From: Candidatus Neoanaerotignum tabaqchaliae
Lineage (GTDB): Bacteria > Bacillota > Clostridia > Lachnospirales > Anaerotignaceae
Direction: 5' to 3'
DNA: 17,986 bases
Assembly: GCA_904420235.1 (NCBI GenBank)
Contig: CAJFUS010000003.1
Span: 1 to 17,986 of the forward strand
Notes under the pieces: model-generated
What the model was told of the DNA's origin: nothing
Databases searched by the model: none
What the model saw: only the letters and a program-made list of their open reading frames with translations
Translations under genes and position numbers: made by a program
Shown here: positions 1 through 7,459 of the stretch, piece by piece
How positions within the stretch are numbered: position 1 is the first letter of the stretch
Layout: every line of letters starts with the position of its first letter

Positions 1-7
1 AAGAATG

Positions 8-52
8 GTACTGGGCACAGCTCTAAGTAGCTGTACTCGGCACTTTTTCTTT
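8..52 (+). terminator. Rho-independent terminator of an upstream plus-strand unit
   Basis: Arms at 8-22 and 29-43 pair over 15 positions with two mismatches and two G-U pairs around the loop CTAAGT, and are followed by TTTTTCTTT. This is the usual form of an intrinsic terminator reading rightward. The gene or RNA it ends lies outside the window, so its product is unknown. Confidence 0.65.
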
Positions 53-299
53 ATAAATTGTGTCCACTTTATTGACTATAGTCCACGTATATAAGAAAAA
101 TCACTTTAGATTTTAATCAGTATTGTTGAAGAAGACATACCGGCTCTTTTAAAATGAGTTTACAGAATATTCCAATAAAAAATATCTTCTTTCAATTACA
201 AAAGCCCATTCCGATATAAAACCGAACTTGGGCTTTCAAACTTTTGCGTCTTGTCTATATAATTTCTGCCGACACATTCACCATGCCGTGTAATTATTT
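53..299. other. Gene-free AT-rich stretch left of the TPR gene
   Basis: No open frame with a ribosome binding site is visible on either strand. It holds a 10-bp palindrome GACTATAGTC at 74-83 between two direct copies of GTCCAC (62-67 and 81-86), and the weak hairpin at 201-236. No function can be assigned. Confidence 0.5.
201..236 (-). terminator. Weak terminator hairpin after the TPR gene
   Basis: AAAGCCCA (201-208) and TGGGCTTT (229-236) form a perfect 8-bp stem with a 20-nt loop. Read leftward, the stem is followed by TGTAATTG, a poor T tract, so termination may be inefficient. It lies about 65 nt past the stop codon of the TPR gene. Confidence 0.4.
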
Positions 300-1670
300 T
301 TATTGTGGCATTTCCATTTCTGTAATGCGTGTTCTTGCCAATTCAAAAACATCTGATGTTGTAAAATCGTTTAATATTCGTTCATAATATTCTCTCGCCT
401 TCGATGTATCCCCTTCACTCTCGCTTATTTGGGCCAAAATATATATGGCGTTATCTGAATAGGCTTGGTCTGAAGCCATGTCAAACGATTTTTCAAGGTC
501 AATTTTAGCGTTTTCCATGTCGCCGTTATTAAATTTTTCCTCACCGGACTCAAAAAACATTTCCGCAGCCTGAGGATAGCATTGAGCTCTAAGACTGTTG
601 ATAGAAGCCATATCATCGTCAGATAAATTGTCCGTATTAATGCTGTATAATATATCGGCGGCTTCATAGTATCTTCCAGCTGTTATATCGTTAGAAGCGG
701 CCTCTATGTCAAGCTCTCTTTGCTTCACACTGTATTCACCTTCATACTGCTCATTTTCCTGTCTAAGCCTTTCAAGCTCGTCTTCCATATTTTTATACTT
801 AATGGCAAATGTTGATGTGCCGTTAAGATTTTCTTCCTCAAGCCTGCTCACTTGAGCCGTAAGCTCGTTAACTCTTTCTTCATTCATGTTATTAATCGAC
901 GGCATAACTAATGTAAAAAATACTGCTGCCGAAACCACTACTCCCAATATAAAAAATACCGCGTCAGCCCTTATTGAATGTTTTATTTTATAGGAAATTC
1001 CTGAGGCATTCTCATTATATCCGGTTTCGCTGTAACCATCTTTAGAAGAAGGAGTCTTATCCGTTTGAGTTATCTCCGCAAGATATCCCAAGGCCATTGG
1101 ATTTTTTTTGTCAACTTTAAGAGCTTTATATATATATTTTTTTGCCTTTGATTTTTCGTTTACGCTTATAAAATAAGCCGACAGCAAATTACAGCCGCAA
1201 ACAAGAGCCGGATTTGTATCAACGGCCTTTTTAAGCTGTATAACTGCCAAATCATAATTTTCCGCTTTAAACTGCTCCAAGGCATTGTTATACATGCTTA
1301 TGGCATCGCTGTATTTATCAAGGGTTCTGGCTTCTTTTTGAAGAGAGTCTATATATTTTTGAGCCGGATTTTTTTCTTTCCTTATAGATGCGCTTATAAT
1401 CCATTCCTTAAGAGCCTCTGTAACAAGACCAACCTGAAAATAAGCTATACCCAAAAGGTTTCTGGCCACAAAATTATGTTTGTCAAAAAGCAGACATTCC
1501 CTAAGACAGTCTATGGCAGAGCTGTAATCTCCTTCTCTGGCAAAGGCAACGCCTTTATTATACTGCCTAAGAGAGGCCGTTCTTGTTTTTTGAAAAAGTA
1601 CAACGTCAATGCCGCAGTTTGGGCATATATTTCCATAACGCACCTCATGACCGCACCTATTACATATCAT
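300..1670 (-). CDS. Zinc-ribbon, TPR and coiled-coil membrane protein
   Basis: Function unknown. Counting from the ATG at 1670, the first residues carry a CxxC-x9-CxxC zinc ribbon (NRCG... PNCG). Helical tetratricopeptide-like repeats follow (about residues 30-205), then a serine- and glycine-rich linker, one hydrophobic membrane segment (about 236-258), a glutamate-rich coiled coil (about 260-320), and a second set of TPR-like repeats to the C-terminus. There is no signal peptide, so I infer that the N-terminal half is cytoplasmic and the coiled coil and second TPR block lie outside. The start is taken as ATG 1670 because AGGGG lies 8 nt upstream; a GTG at 1676 is also in frame but overlaps that site. 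The start region overlaps the stop of the 58-codon gene upstream, and folC precedes that, so the three genes are probably one operon. A scaffold or assembly role is a guess from the repeats. Confidence 0.85.
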   Translation of the reverse strand: MICNRCGHEVRYGNICPNCGIDVVLFQKTRTASLRQYNKGVAFAREGDYSSAIDCLRECLLFDKHNFVARNLLGIAYFQVGLVTEALKEWIISASIRKEKNPAQKYIDSLQKEARTLDKYSDAISMYNNALEQFKAENYDLAVIQLKKAVDTNPALVCGCNLLSAYFISVNEKSKAKKYIYKALKVDKKNPMALGYLAEITQTDKTPSSKDGYSETGYNENASGISYKIKHSIRADAVFFILGVVVSAAVFFTLVMPSINNMNEERVNELTAQVSRLEEENLNGTSTFAIKYKNMEDELERLRQENEQYEGEYSVKQRELDIEAASNDITAGRYYEAADILYSINTDNLSDDDMASINSLRAQCYPQAAEMFFESGEEKFNNGDMENAKIDLEKSFDMASDQAYSDNAIYILAQISESEGDTSKAREYYERILNDFTTSDVFELARTRITEMEMPQ

Positions 1671-1836
1671 TGGCACCGCCCCTTTTTCTGTTGAAAGGTG
1701 AACCGGCGTTTTCCCTTGATATATAGCTGAGCATGTCCATTATGTCCTTCATATCCGTTGAGTGTATTGAATCCTCTATATCGTTAAGCTCAAGTATTGG
1801 CTCGTATTTTTTTATCTCGTCTTTAAAATTTATCAT
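1660..1836 (-). CDS. 58-aa acidic small protein of unknown function
   Basis: I do not recognise this protein. The 58-codon frame begins MINFKDEIKKYEPILELND and ends NRKRGGANDM, with an acidic, helix-prone middle and a basic, glycine-containing tail. It has no cysteines and no membrane segment. Support for a real gene is positional: its ATG overlaps the folC stop as ATGA, GAAGGTGG lies 6 nt upstream, and its stop overlaps the start region of the TPR gene by about 11 nt. Without it there would be an unexplained gap of about 160 bp in an otherwise tight operon. Translational coupling to folC is likely. It could be a small partner of the TPR membrane protein, but nothing in the sequence shows this. 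Confidence 0.75.
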   Translation of the reverse strand: MINFKDEIKKYEPILELNDIEDSIHSTDMKDIMDMLSYISRENAGSPFNRKRGGANDM

Positions 1837-3143
1837 ATTATTCCACCTTCCGATTTTCTTGCCAGCTTATAAAGCTCGCCTATAAGATAAAGGGAACCGG
1901 CGCATACAACAACATCATTTTTATCAGTTATTTTTTTTGCCAAATTATAGGCTTTTTCTATATCTTTTTCAACAAACGCCTCTATGCCATATTTTGATAT
2001 AAGTGAGTTAAGCTCATCAACATGCCACCTTCTATCGCTGTGAGGCTCCGTAAATACGGCTTTTGAAACGCAAGGCATTATAAGCTCAAGCATTTTCTCA
2101 TATTCCTTGTCTCCAAGTATGCCTATAAGCATTGTTATATTTTTTCCAGAAAAATATTTTTTAATTGACTTTGAAAGCATGGATATTCCATCTATGTTAT
2201 GGGCGCCGTCAAGAACAACCATAGGATTTTTTTCAACTATTTCCATTCTGCCGCTCCACTTGGCTTTCTCAAGTCCATTTTTAACTGTTTCCTCATCAAT
2301 TTTCAAACCATTGTCGCCCATTGCCTTAAAAGTCATCAAAACCTCGGCAGCGTTCATAAGCTGATACTCTCCTATAAGGCCAATTTTTACGTCCTTGTAG
2401 GAAACAACTCCATTGTCTATGTCAAACACAGTTCCCGTTACGTCTTGTTTCTTAACAATGGCTCCGGTCTTATTTGAGAAATAAAGCTTTGAGTTTTTGG
2501 CATTGCATATACTTTTTATAACGTTATAAACGTCTTTATTCTCCGTTAACAATATTGTTGGACAATTTTCCTTAATTATACCGCCTTTTTCATAGGCAAT
2601 TTTTTCAATAGTATCCCCCAGATAATCCATATGGTCCATGCTTATGGAGGCTATTACAGCGGCTTTCGGATTTTTTATAATATTTGTGGCGTCGCACCTT
2701 CCGCCCATTCCAACCTCAAGAACAACATAGTCAACGCCCTTGTCATAAAAATACTTAAATGCGGCGGCCGTTACAACCTCAAAAACAGTAGGCTGACCTA
2801 CGCCCTTTTTAACTATTTTCTCACATCTGCTTTTAATATCGGATATATATTCTGCAAATTCCAAATCGGTAATTTGATTTTCGTCAATTGTTATTCTCTC
2901 GTTATATTTCTCAAGATGAGGCGATGTATACATTCCAACCTTAAAACCGGCTTCCATAAGTACGCTGGACACCATTGAGCATATGGAGCCTTTACCGTTT
3001 GTTCCAGCCACATGTATAAAATTCATGCTGTCCTGAGGATTTCCCATATCCTCCATAAGGGCCTGTATACGTACAAGGCTAAGGTCATACCCAATCATTC
3101 CATAAAGTTCCTCAAGATATTCTAAAGACTGGCAATAGTCCAC
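1833..3143 (-). CDS. folC: Bifunctional folylpolyglutamate synthase / dihydrofolate synthase
   Basis: This Mur-ligase-family enzyme joins L-glutamate to dihydropteroate or to (poly)glutamylated folates at the cost of ATP, giving dihydrofolate and retained polyglutamate folates in the cytoplasm. The 436-aa length is normal. Visible motifs are the ATP P-loop HVAGTNGKGS (residues 44-53), YTSPHLEKYNERI (72-84), GMGGRCDATN (145-154), SMDHMDYLG (168-176), the KGGIIK lysine region (186-191) and LDGAHN (311-316) leading into the C-terminal domain. Translation starts at GTG 3143 with GAGG 8 nt upstream. The gene leads a probable operon with the 58-codon gene (4-nt ATGA overlap) and the TPR gene. No other folate genes are nearby. 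Confidence 0.95.
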   Translation of the reverse strand: MDYCQSLEYLEELYGMIGYDLSLVRIQALMEDMGNPQDSMNFIHVAGTNGKGSICSMVSSVLMEAGFKVGMYTSPHLEKYNERITIDENQITDLEFAEYISDIKSRCEKIVKKGVGQPTVFEVVTAAAFKYFYDKGVDYVVLEVGMGGRCDATNIIKNPKAAVIASISMDHMDYLGDTIEKIAYEKGGIIKENCPTILLTENKDVYNVIKSICNAKNSKLYFSNKTGAIVKKQDVTGTVFDIDNGVVSYKDVKIGLIGEYQLMNAAEVLMTFKAMGDNGLKIDEETVKNGLEKAKWSGRMEIVEKNPMVVLDGAHNIDGISMLSKSIKKYFSGKNITMLIGILGDKEYEKMLELIMPCVSKAVFTEPHSDRRWHVDELNSLISKYGIEAFVEKDIEKAYNLAKKITDKNDVVVCAGSLYLIGELYKLARKSEGGII

Positions 3144-3189
3144 TTTAATTCCTCATTTCCAAAATTTTATATAGATTAAATTACACATT

Positions 3190-3220
3190 ATTATAGTATC
3201 ATAAATTCCAACAATTTCAA
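3190..3220 (-). promoter_or_regulatory. Possible sigma-A promoter for folC
   Basis: TATAAT at 3190-3195 has the consensus -10 sequence. The best -35 is TTGAAA at 3215-3220 with a 19-bp spacer, which is longer than usual. The start point would lie about 40 nt before the GTG of folC. No other likely promoter was seen between the glyS terminator and folC. Confidence 0.4.
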
Positions 3221-3374
3221 TAAAAATTTGACTTACCATAATAATATATCACATTTAATGGCCAAATCCTGTTTATAAATTTACTTACAGCAAAATATAT
3301 TTAAAGTATCTGCAAAATAAACTTTTCCCCTAATTTTATAAATAACCTTACTCTATCTGAAAATACAAAGAACA

Positions 3375-3422
3375 AACATAAAACAGGAACCAACACATCA
3401 GTATTGGTTCCTGTTTTATGTT
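3375..3422 (-). terminator. Terminator of glyS
   Basis: A perfect 19-bp inverted repeat (3375-3393 with 3404-3422, 10-nt loop) lies 15 nt beyond the glyS stop. Read leftward, it is followed by TGTTCTTTGTATTTT, which is T-rich but broken. The stem is unusually long and perfect for an intrinsic terminator. Confidence 0.65.
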
Positions 3423-3436
3423 GTGATATTTATTAA

Positions 3437-4840
3437 TTAAAATTCAATCTTTTCTTTAAGATAGCTTTCAAGCTCGTCAATTTTAATTCTAACCTGCTCC
3501 ATTGTGTCCCTGTCGCGTACTGTTACGGAACTATCCGTTTCAGTGTCAAAATCAACAGTTATACAGAAAGGCGTGCCTATTTCATCTTGTCTTCTATAAC
3601 GTTTGCCTATGCTTCCGGCCTCGTCATAATCAACGTTAAAGTTCTTTGCAAGACTTGAGTAAATCTCATCAGCTTTTTCGGAAAGCTTTTTGCTTAAAGG
3701 AAGAACGGCCGCTTTTACAGGGGCCAAAGCCGGATGAAGATGAAGCACTGTTCTTACATCCTCTTTTCCGTCTTTAACGCTTACAACCTCCTCGTCATAG
3801 GCGTCGCAAAGGAAAGCAAGAGTAACCCTGTCGGCTCCCAATGAAGGTTCTATGCAGTAAGGAATATATTTTTCGTTCTTGTCCTGGTCAAAATAGGCAA
3901 GGTCCTCAGTTGAGTACTGTTGGTGCTGTTTAAGGTCAAAATCTGTTCTGTCGGCTATGCCCCAAAGCTCTCCCCAGCCGAATGGGAAAAGATACTCGAT
4001 GTCGGTTGTGGCCTTGCTGTAATGGCTCAGCTCTTCTGGGCTATGGTCGCGAACCCTTGTATTTTCAGGATTCATGCCAAGCTTTTTAAGAAAATCTATG
4101 GCATATTGTTTCCAGTATCCAAACCACTCAAGGTCGGTTCCCGGCTGGCAGAAGAACTCCAGCTCCATTTGCTCAAATTCACGTGTACGGAATGTAAAGT
4201 TTCCTGGAGTAATCTCATTTCTAAATGATTTTCCAATCTGACCTATTCCAAAAGGCAGTTTTTTTCTTGTCGTGCGCTGAACATTTTTAAAATTAACAAA
4301 TATTCCCTGAGCCGTTTCCGGACGGAGATAAACAATGTTTTTACTGTCTTCTGTAACACCTTGGAATGTTTTAAACATAAGATTAAACTGCCTTATATCA
4401 GTAAAGTTGTGGCCTCCGCAGGAAGGACAGGCAATGTTGTTTTCTTTTATAAAGTTCATCATTTTCTCGTTTGACCAGCCGTCGGCAACCTCGCCCATAT
4501 GTCCATGGGTGTCAAGATATTCTTCAATAATCTTGTCAGCCCTAAATCTCTCATGGCAGTCTTTGCAGTCCATAAGAGGGTCGCTGAAACCGCCAACGTG
4601 TCCCGAGGCAACCCATGTTTGAGGGTTCATAAGTATGGCGCAGTCAACGCCAACGTTATATTTGCTTTCCTGAATAAATTTCTTCCACCAAGCCCTTTTA
4701 ACATTGTTTTTAAGCTCAACACCCAAAGGACCATAGTCCCAAGTGTTGGCAAGGCCGCCATAAATCTCGCTTCCTGGATACACAAAGCCCCTTGCCTTAG
4801 CCAAAGCCACTATTTTTTCCATGGTTTTCTCAACCGCCAT
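3437..4840 (-). CDS. glyS: Glycine--tRNA ligase, single-chain alpha2 type
   Basis: This class II aminoacyl-tRNA synthetase charges tRNA-Gly with glycine using ATP. At 467 aa it is the homodimeric, eukaryote/archaea-like form (GlyS/GRS1 type) also used by many Firmicutes, not the two-subunit GlyQ/GlyS form. Visible parts are the N-terminal region GGLANTWDYGPLG (28-40), a Zn-binding insertion with cysteines at 92, 95, 138 and 141, motif 2 FRNEITPGNFTFRTREFEQ (206-224), motif 3 around EPSLGADR (331-338), and a C-terminal anticodon-binding domain (about 374-467). The ATG is preceded by AAGGAGGAG. Expression is controlled by the glycine T-box leader directly upstream, and a terminator follows, so it is monocistronic. 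Gene symbol usage varies (glyS or glyQS). Confidence 0.96.
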   Translation of the reverse strand: MAVEKTMEKIVALAKARGFVYPGSEIYGGLANTWDYGPLGVELKNNVKRAWWKKFIQESKYNVGVDCAILMNPQTWVASGHVGGFSDPLMDCKDCHERFRADKIIEEYLDTHGHMGEVADGWSNEKMMNFIKENNIACPSCGGHNFTDIRQFNLMFKTFQGVTEDSKNIVYLRPETAQGIFVNFKNVQRTTRKKLPFGIGQIGKSFRNEITPGNFTFRTREFEQMELEFFCQPGTDLEWFGYWKQYAIDFLKKLGMNPENTRVRDHSPEELSHYSKATTDIEYLFPFGWGELWGIADRTDFDLKQHQQYSTEDLAYFDQDKNEKYIPYCIEPSLGADRVTLAFLCDAYDEEVVSVKDGKEDVRTVLHLHPALAPVKAAVLPLSKKLSEKADEIYSSLAKNFNVDYDEAGSIGKRYRRQDEIGTPFCITVDFDTETDSSVTVRDRDTMEQVRIKIDELESYLKEKIEF

Positions 4841-4871
4841 TTAAAACTCCTCCTTAAAATTTTTGCTCACG

Positions 4872-4914
4872 AAAAAAACCTTTCGCCCTTACAAAACGTA
4901 AGGGACGAAAGGTT
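4872..4914 (-). terminator. T-box regulated terminator
   Basis: The stem AACCTTTCG...CGAAAGGTT continues through CCCTTA/TAAGGG with one bulged base, and is followed on the minus strand by a T tract (4872-4878). It overlaps the 3' side of the antiterminator region, as expected for a transcriptional T-box switch. Confidence 0.9.
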
Positions 4915-5077
4915 GTCTTCCGCGGTTCCACCCTTTTTGACGCATAAGCGTCCTCTTTAAAAAATACCGCTCAAAAGCTCCATTCACAAACCGGACATAC
5001 TTTTTTGCACCAACCAAAAGCTCTCTTAAAAGTCCAAACAAGCTACTCTTCTTTATCACAGCGGCCATATTCATTTG
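4872..5077 (-). promoter_or_regulatory. Glycine T-box riboswitch leader of glyS
   Basis: The leader shows the canonical T-box parts. Stem I begins with GATAAAGAAGAGTAG (about 5043-5057) and contains AGAGAGC and GGTTGGTGC. The T-box itself, GGGTGGAACCGCGG, lies at 4920-4933. The competing terminator is at 4872-4914. The specifier is probably GGA (Gly) at 4979-4981 in GAATGGAGC. TGG (Trp) overlaps it by one base, but the antiterminator bulge is UGGA, which pairs with the acceptor end UCCA of a tRNA with a U discriminator, as in tRNA-Gly and not tRNA-Trp. Uncharged tRNA-Gly should therefore stabilise the antiterminator and turn glyS on. The leader start at about 5077 is inferred from the promoter. 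Confidence 0.93.
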
Positions 5078-5083
5078 TAATAT

Positions 5084-5112
5084 AATCTACCAAAGCAGAA
5101 CAAATTTGTCAA
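5084..5112 (-). promoter_or_regulatory. Sigma-A promoter of glyS
   Basis: TTGACA at 5107-5112 and TAGATT at 5084-5089 are spaced by 17 bp, with TG just before the -10 (extended -10). The -35 box overlaps the asnB stop codon (5109-5111), so glyS starts its own transcript directly at the end of asnB. Confidence 0.7.
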
Positions 5113-6944
5113 GCGGCCTGCTCAAAATATTTTTTATGCCACACAAGGAACATATATATTGTCCATATTTTTCTGCTGTTGTCATTTTTTCCATTTTTAT
5201 GGTCATAAAGCAGCTTTAATATTTCATCTGTCTTAAAAAACTCCTTGGCCGCTCCGCCGGAGAAAGCCTCTTTAACAATGCTGAAATACTTGTCATCCTT
5301 AAGCCAAATTCTTATGGGTACGGGGAATCCCAGTTTTTTCTTTTCCGCCACCATATCCGGGAGATATTTGTTTGCCGCGTGACGCATTGCCACCTTAGTA
5401 TTTTCTTTTGTTACCTTATACCTTTTGGGAAGATGTCTTGCCACGTCAAACACCTTCCTGTCAAGGAAAGGCACCCTTACCTCAAGGGAATGAGCCATAC
5501 TCATTTTGTCAGCCTTTAAAAGTATATCTCCTATAAGCCACAAATTAAGGTCTATATACTGCATTCTTGTAACATCATCCATACCCTTAACCTTGTCGTA
5601 AAGTGGCTTTGTTATCATTTGAGGCGTATATTTTCCGCTTACGCTTTTAAGTATCTTGTTTCGCTCCTCAACGCTGAACATATTGGCGTTTCCTATAAAA
5701 CGTTCCTCTAAATCTTTGCTGGCTCTTATTATATAATTTTTGCCTTTAAATTTAAAAGGTATAGCTTTCACAATTCCAGCCATCGCTTTTCTTATAGGCT
5801 TAGGTATCCACGTTACGGCACTTAAAGCGTCTGGTTCTTTATATATGTTGTATCCGCCGAAAAACTCATCGGCTCCCTCGCCCGAAAGAGCTACTTTAAC
5901 ATATTTGGCCGCCGTTTGGCTCACAAAATAAAGGGCTATGGCCGCAGGGTCCGCCAAAGGCTCGTCCATATAATACTGAACTTCAGGTATGGCGTTCCAA
6001 TATTCATCAGTTGTTATAAGCTTGCTGTAATTGTCAATTTTTATTTTCTCCGAAAGGCTTTTGGCGTAATCTATCTCGTTATACTTAGCGTAATCAAAGC
6101 CGACTGTAAAGGTTTTGTCCCCATGGAAGCTGGCCGCCACATAGCTGGAGTCGACGCCGCTTGACAAAAACGAGCCGACCTCAACATCGCTTATTTTATG
6201 CTTTTTAACGGAATCCTGCATAGCCTCGTCAATAAGAGCTGCCGCCTCGTCGAATGTTTTGTTTTTAAGAGCGTCGTCAAACACAGGCGTCCAATATCTT
6301 TCTATATTAAGCTCGCCGTTTTTAAAGCTGAGGCAATGGGACGGCATAAGCTTAAAAATGCCTTCAAAAAACGTTTCCGGTAAAACCGAATATTGGAATG
6401 AAAGATAATTCTCAAGGGCGTCTTTGTTTACTTCTTTTTTTATTCCCGGATATTCAAGTATGCTTTTTATCTCTGAGGCAAAAACAAGATTGTCTCCGCA
6501 CTTTGCGTAATAAAAGGGCTTAATACCAAAAAAATCCCTGGCGCCGAAAAGCTCTTTTTTAGTGCTGTCCCATATAACAAAAGCGAACATTCCCCTAAGT
6601 TTGTTCAAAAGCTCTTTGCCATACTCTTCATAGCCATGTATAAGAACTTCCGTATCGGCGTTGTTTTTAAATTTGTGCCCTTTTTGTATAAGCTCCTCTC
6701 TAAGCTCCTGATAATTATAAATTTCCCCGTTAAATGTTATAACAATGTCCCCCGTCTCGTTATACATGGGCTGGGAGCCGTTGTCAAGGTCTATAATGCT
6801 TAGCCTTCTGAATCCCATGGCCACTCCGCCGTCTATATGCTTTCCGGCGCTGTCGGGGCCGCGGTGCACAATTTTATCCATCATTTTTGTAAGTATTTCA
6901 TCGCTTTCTATAAGCTCTCCAGTAAAACCGCAAAAACCGCACAT
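5109..6944 (-). CDS. asnB: Asparagine synthase (glutamine-hydrolysing)
   Basis: The enzyme makes asparagine from aspartate, glutamine and ATP in the cytoplasm. The N-terminal class II glutamine amidotransferase domain starts with the nucleophile Cys2 (MCGFCGFTG) and includes HRGPDS (28-33), RRLSIIDL (46-53), FNGEIYNY (71-78) and DTEVL (97-101). The C-terminal ATP-pyrophosphatase synthetase domain has the PP-loop SSGVDSS (261-267), in which the first Gly of the common SGGxDS is Ser, and LSGEGADEFFGGY (353-365). The length of 611 aa is normal. The ATG is preceded by AAAGGAGCAG, and Cys2 fixes the start. It stands alone between two terminated or separately promoted units. It has no T-box, so control by asparagine tRNA is not evident. 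The Ser in the PP-loop occurs, to my memory, in other Firmicute paralogues. Confidence 0.94.
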   Translation of the reverse strand: MCGFCGFTGELIESDEILTKMMDKIVHRGPDSAGKHIDGGVAMGFRRLSIIDLDNGSQPMYNETGDIVITFNGEIYNYQELREELIQKGHKFKNNADTEVLIHGYEEYGKELLNKLRGMFAFVIWDSTKKELFGARDFFGIKPFYYAKCGDNLVFASEIKSILEYPGIKKEVNKDALENYLSFQYSVLPETFFEGIFKLMPSHCLSFKNGELNIERYWTPVFDDALKNKTFDEAAALIDEAMQDSVKKHKISDVEVGSFLSSGVDSSYVAASFHGDKTFTVGFDYAKYNEIDYAKSLSEKIKIDNYSKLITTDEYWNAIPEVQYYMDEPLADPAAIALYFVSQTAAKYVKVALSGEGADEFFGGYNIYKEPDALSAVTWIPKPIRKAMAGIVKAIPFKFKGKNYIIRASKDLEERFIGNANMFSVEERNKILKSVSGKYTPQMITKPLYDKVKGMDDVTRMQYIDLNLWLIGDILLKADKMSMAHSLEVRVPFLDRKVFDVARHLPKRYKVTKENTKVAMRHAANKYLPDMVAEKKKLGFPVPIRIWLKDDKYFSIVKEAFSGGAAKEFFKTDEILKLLYDHKNGKNDNSRKIWTIYMFLVWHKKYFEQAA

Positions 6945-7000
6945 TTGTATATCTGCTCCTTTTGGAAAATCCTATCAATTTTATTTTATAAACTTTAAAA

Positions 7001-7029
7001 ATTTTATCATAATTTAACCTATGGCGCAA
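7001..7029 (-). promoter_or_regulatory. Possible promoter of asnB
   Basis: TAAAAT at 7001-7006 is a good -10. The -35 TTGCGC at 7024-7029 is weak, but the 17-bp spacing is right. It lies between the terminator of the upstream unit and asnB, where a promoter is needed. Confidence 0.4.
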
Positions 7030-7049
7030 CACCGCCTTATACATAAGAT

Positions 7050-7081
7050 AAAAAACAAGCGCCCACCATAAGGCAGACGCT
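7050..7081 (-). terminator. Terminator of the zinc-ribbon/DUF2085 unit
   Basis: A 10-bp stem (7058-7067 with 7072-7081, including G-U pairs) with a 4-nt loop is followed on the minus strand by TGTTTTTTATC. It lies 18 nt past the DUF2085 stop codon. Confidence 0.75.
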
Positions 7082-7099
7082 ATTTTTAACGCTCTATAC

Positions 7100-7456
7100 T
7101 TATTTTTTTGCTATATTAACCCCAAACATAAAAACTGCTATTGTAGATATTATAAAAAGAGTAAAAATGCCGTATCCAAACATAAATCCCGTTATAAACC
7201 GCCGTTTATTATTGCTTTTATAGGATGTAAGGGCCTGAGCGAACCCGTCTATAACCATAGGCGCCATTAAAAGCGCCAAAATCCACACTTTTGGTATGAA
7301 TACGAAGCTTAAAAAAAGCGAAACAACAATTCCCACAAGTTCGCCAGTACATCTTGAGCATATAGGAAATTTTCTGCCCCTAAAATGAAATGACCTTTCG
7401 TCTATACAATGGCACCCAAAAACAACTGGGAGACAACGGTATATAAAATCAATCAT
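7100..7456 (-). CDS. DUF2085 family small membrane protein
   Basis: Biochemical role unknown. The 118-aa protein matches my recollection of the DUF2085 pattern: an N-terminal cysteine/histidine cluster GCHCIDERSF (14-23), then PICSRCTGE (31-39), with three hydrophobic segments (about 37-54, 57-74 and 88-112). The C15-H16-C17 and C33/C36 residues could bind a metal or a redox cofactor at the membrane face; this is inference. The ATG lies 3 nt after the stop of the upstream zinc-ribbon gene, with AGGA about 12 nt before it, so translation is probably coupled. The pair shares one promoter (7840-7868) and one terminator. Confidence 0.8.
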   Translation of the reverse strand: MIDFIYRCLPVVFGCHCIDERSFHFRGRKFPICSRCTGELVGIVVSLFLSFVFIPKVWILALLMAPMVIDGFAQALTSYKSNNKRRFITGFMFGYGIFTLFIISTIAVFMFGVNIAKK

Positions 7457-7459
7457 TTA

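Noticed and set aside
3..26. Possible C-terminal tail of a plus-strand gene (EWYWAQL then stop)
   Set aside because: Only seven codons are visible and the stop falls inside the terminator hairpin, so no product can be supported.
8..52. End of a tRNA, tracrRNA or other structured RNA at the left edge
   Set aside because: Only a hairpin and T tract are present, with no CCA-like acceptor, T-arm or repeat match. An intrinsic terminator explains it.
261..267. Broken asparagine synthase PP-loop (residues 261-267 of the protein encoded at 5109-6944)
   Set aside because: The first Gly of SGGxDS is Ser (SSGVDSS), but the remaining GVDSS core and the rest of the domain are intact, and I recall the same variant in other Firmicute enzymes. 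It is not evidence of an inactive gene.
4499..4960. 153-codon plus-strand open frame opposite the start of glyS and its leader
   Set aside because: It runs antisense through conserved synthetase codons and the T-box, and has no ribosome binding site.
4889..5074. 61-codon minus-strand open frame before glyS
   Set aside because: It lies wholly within the T-box leader and its composition is explained by the RNA structure.
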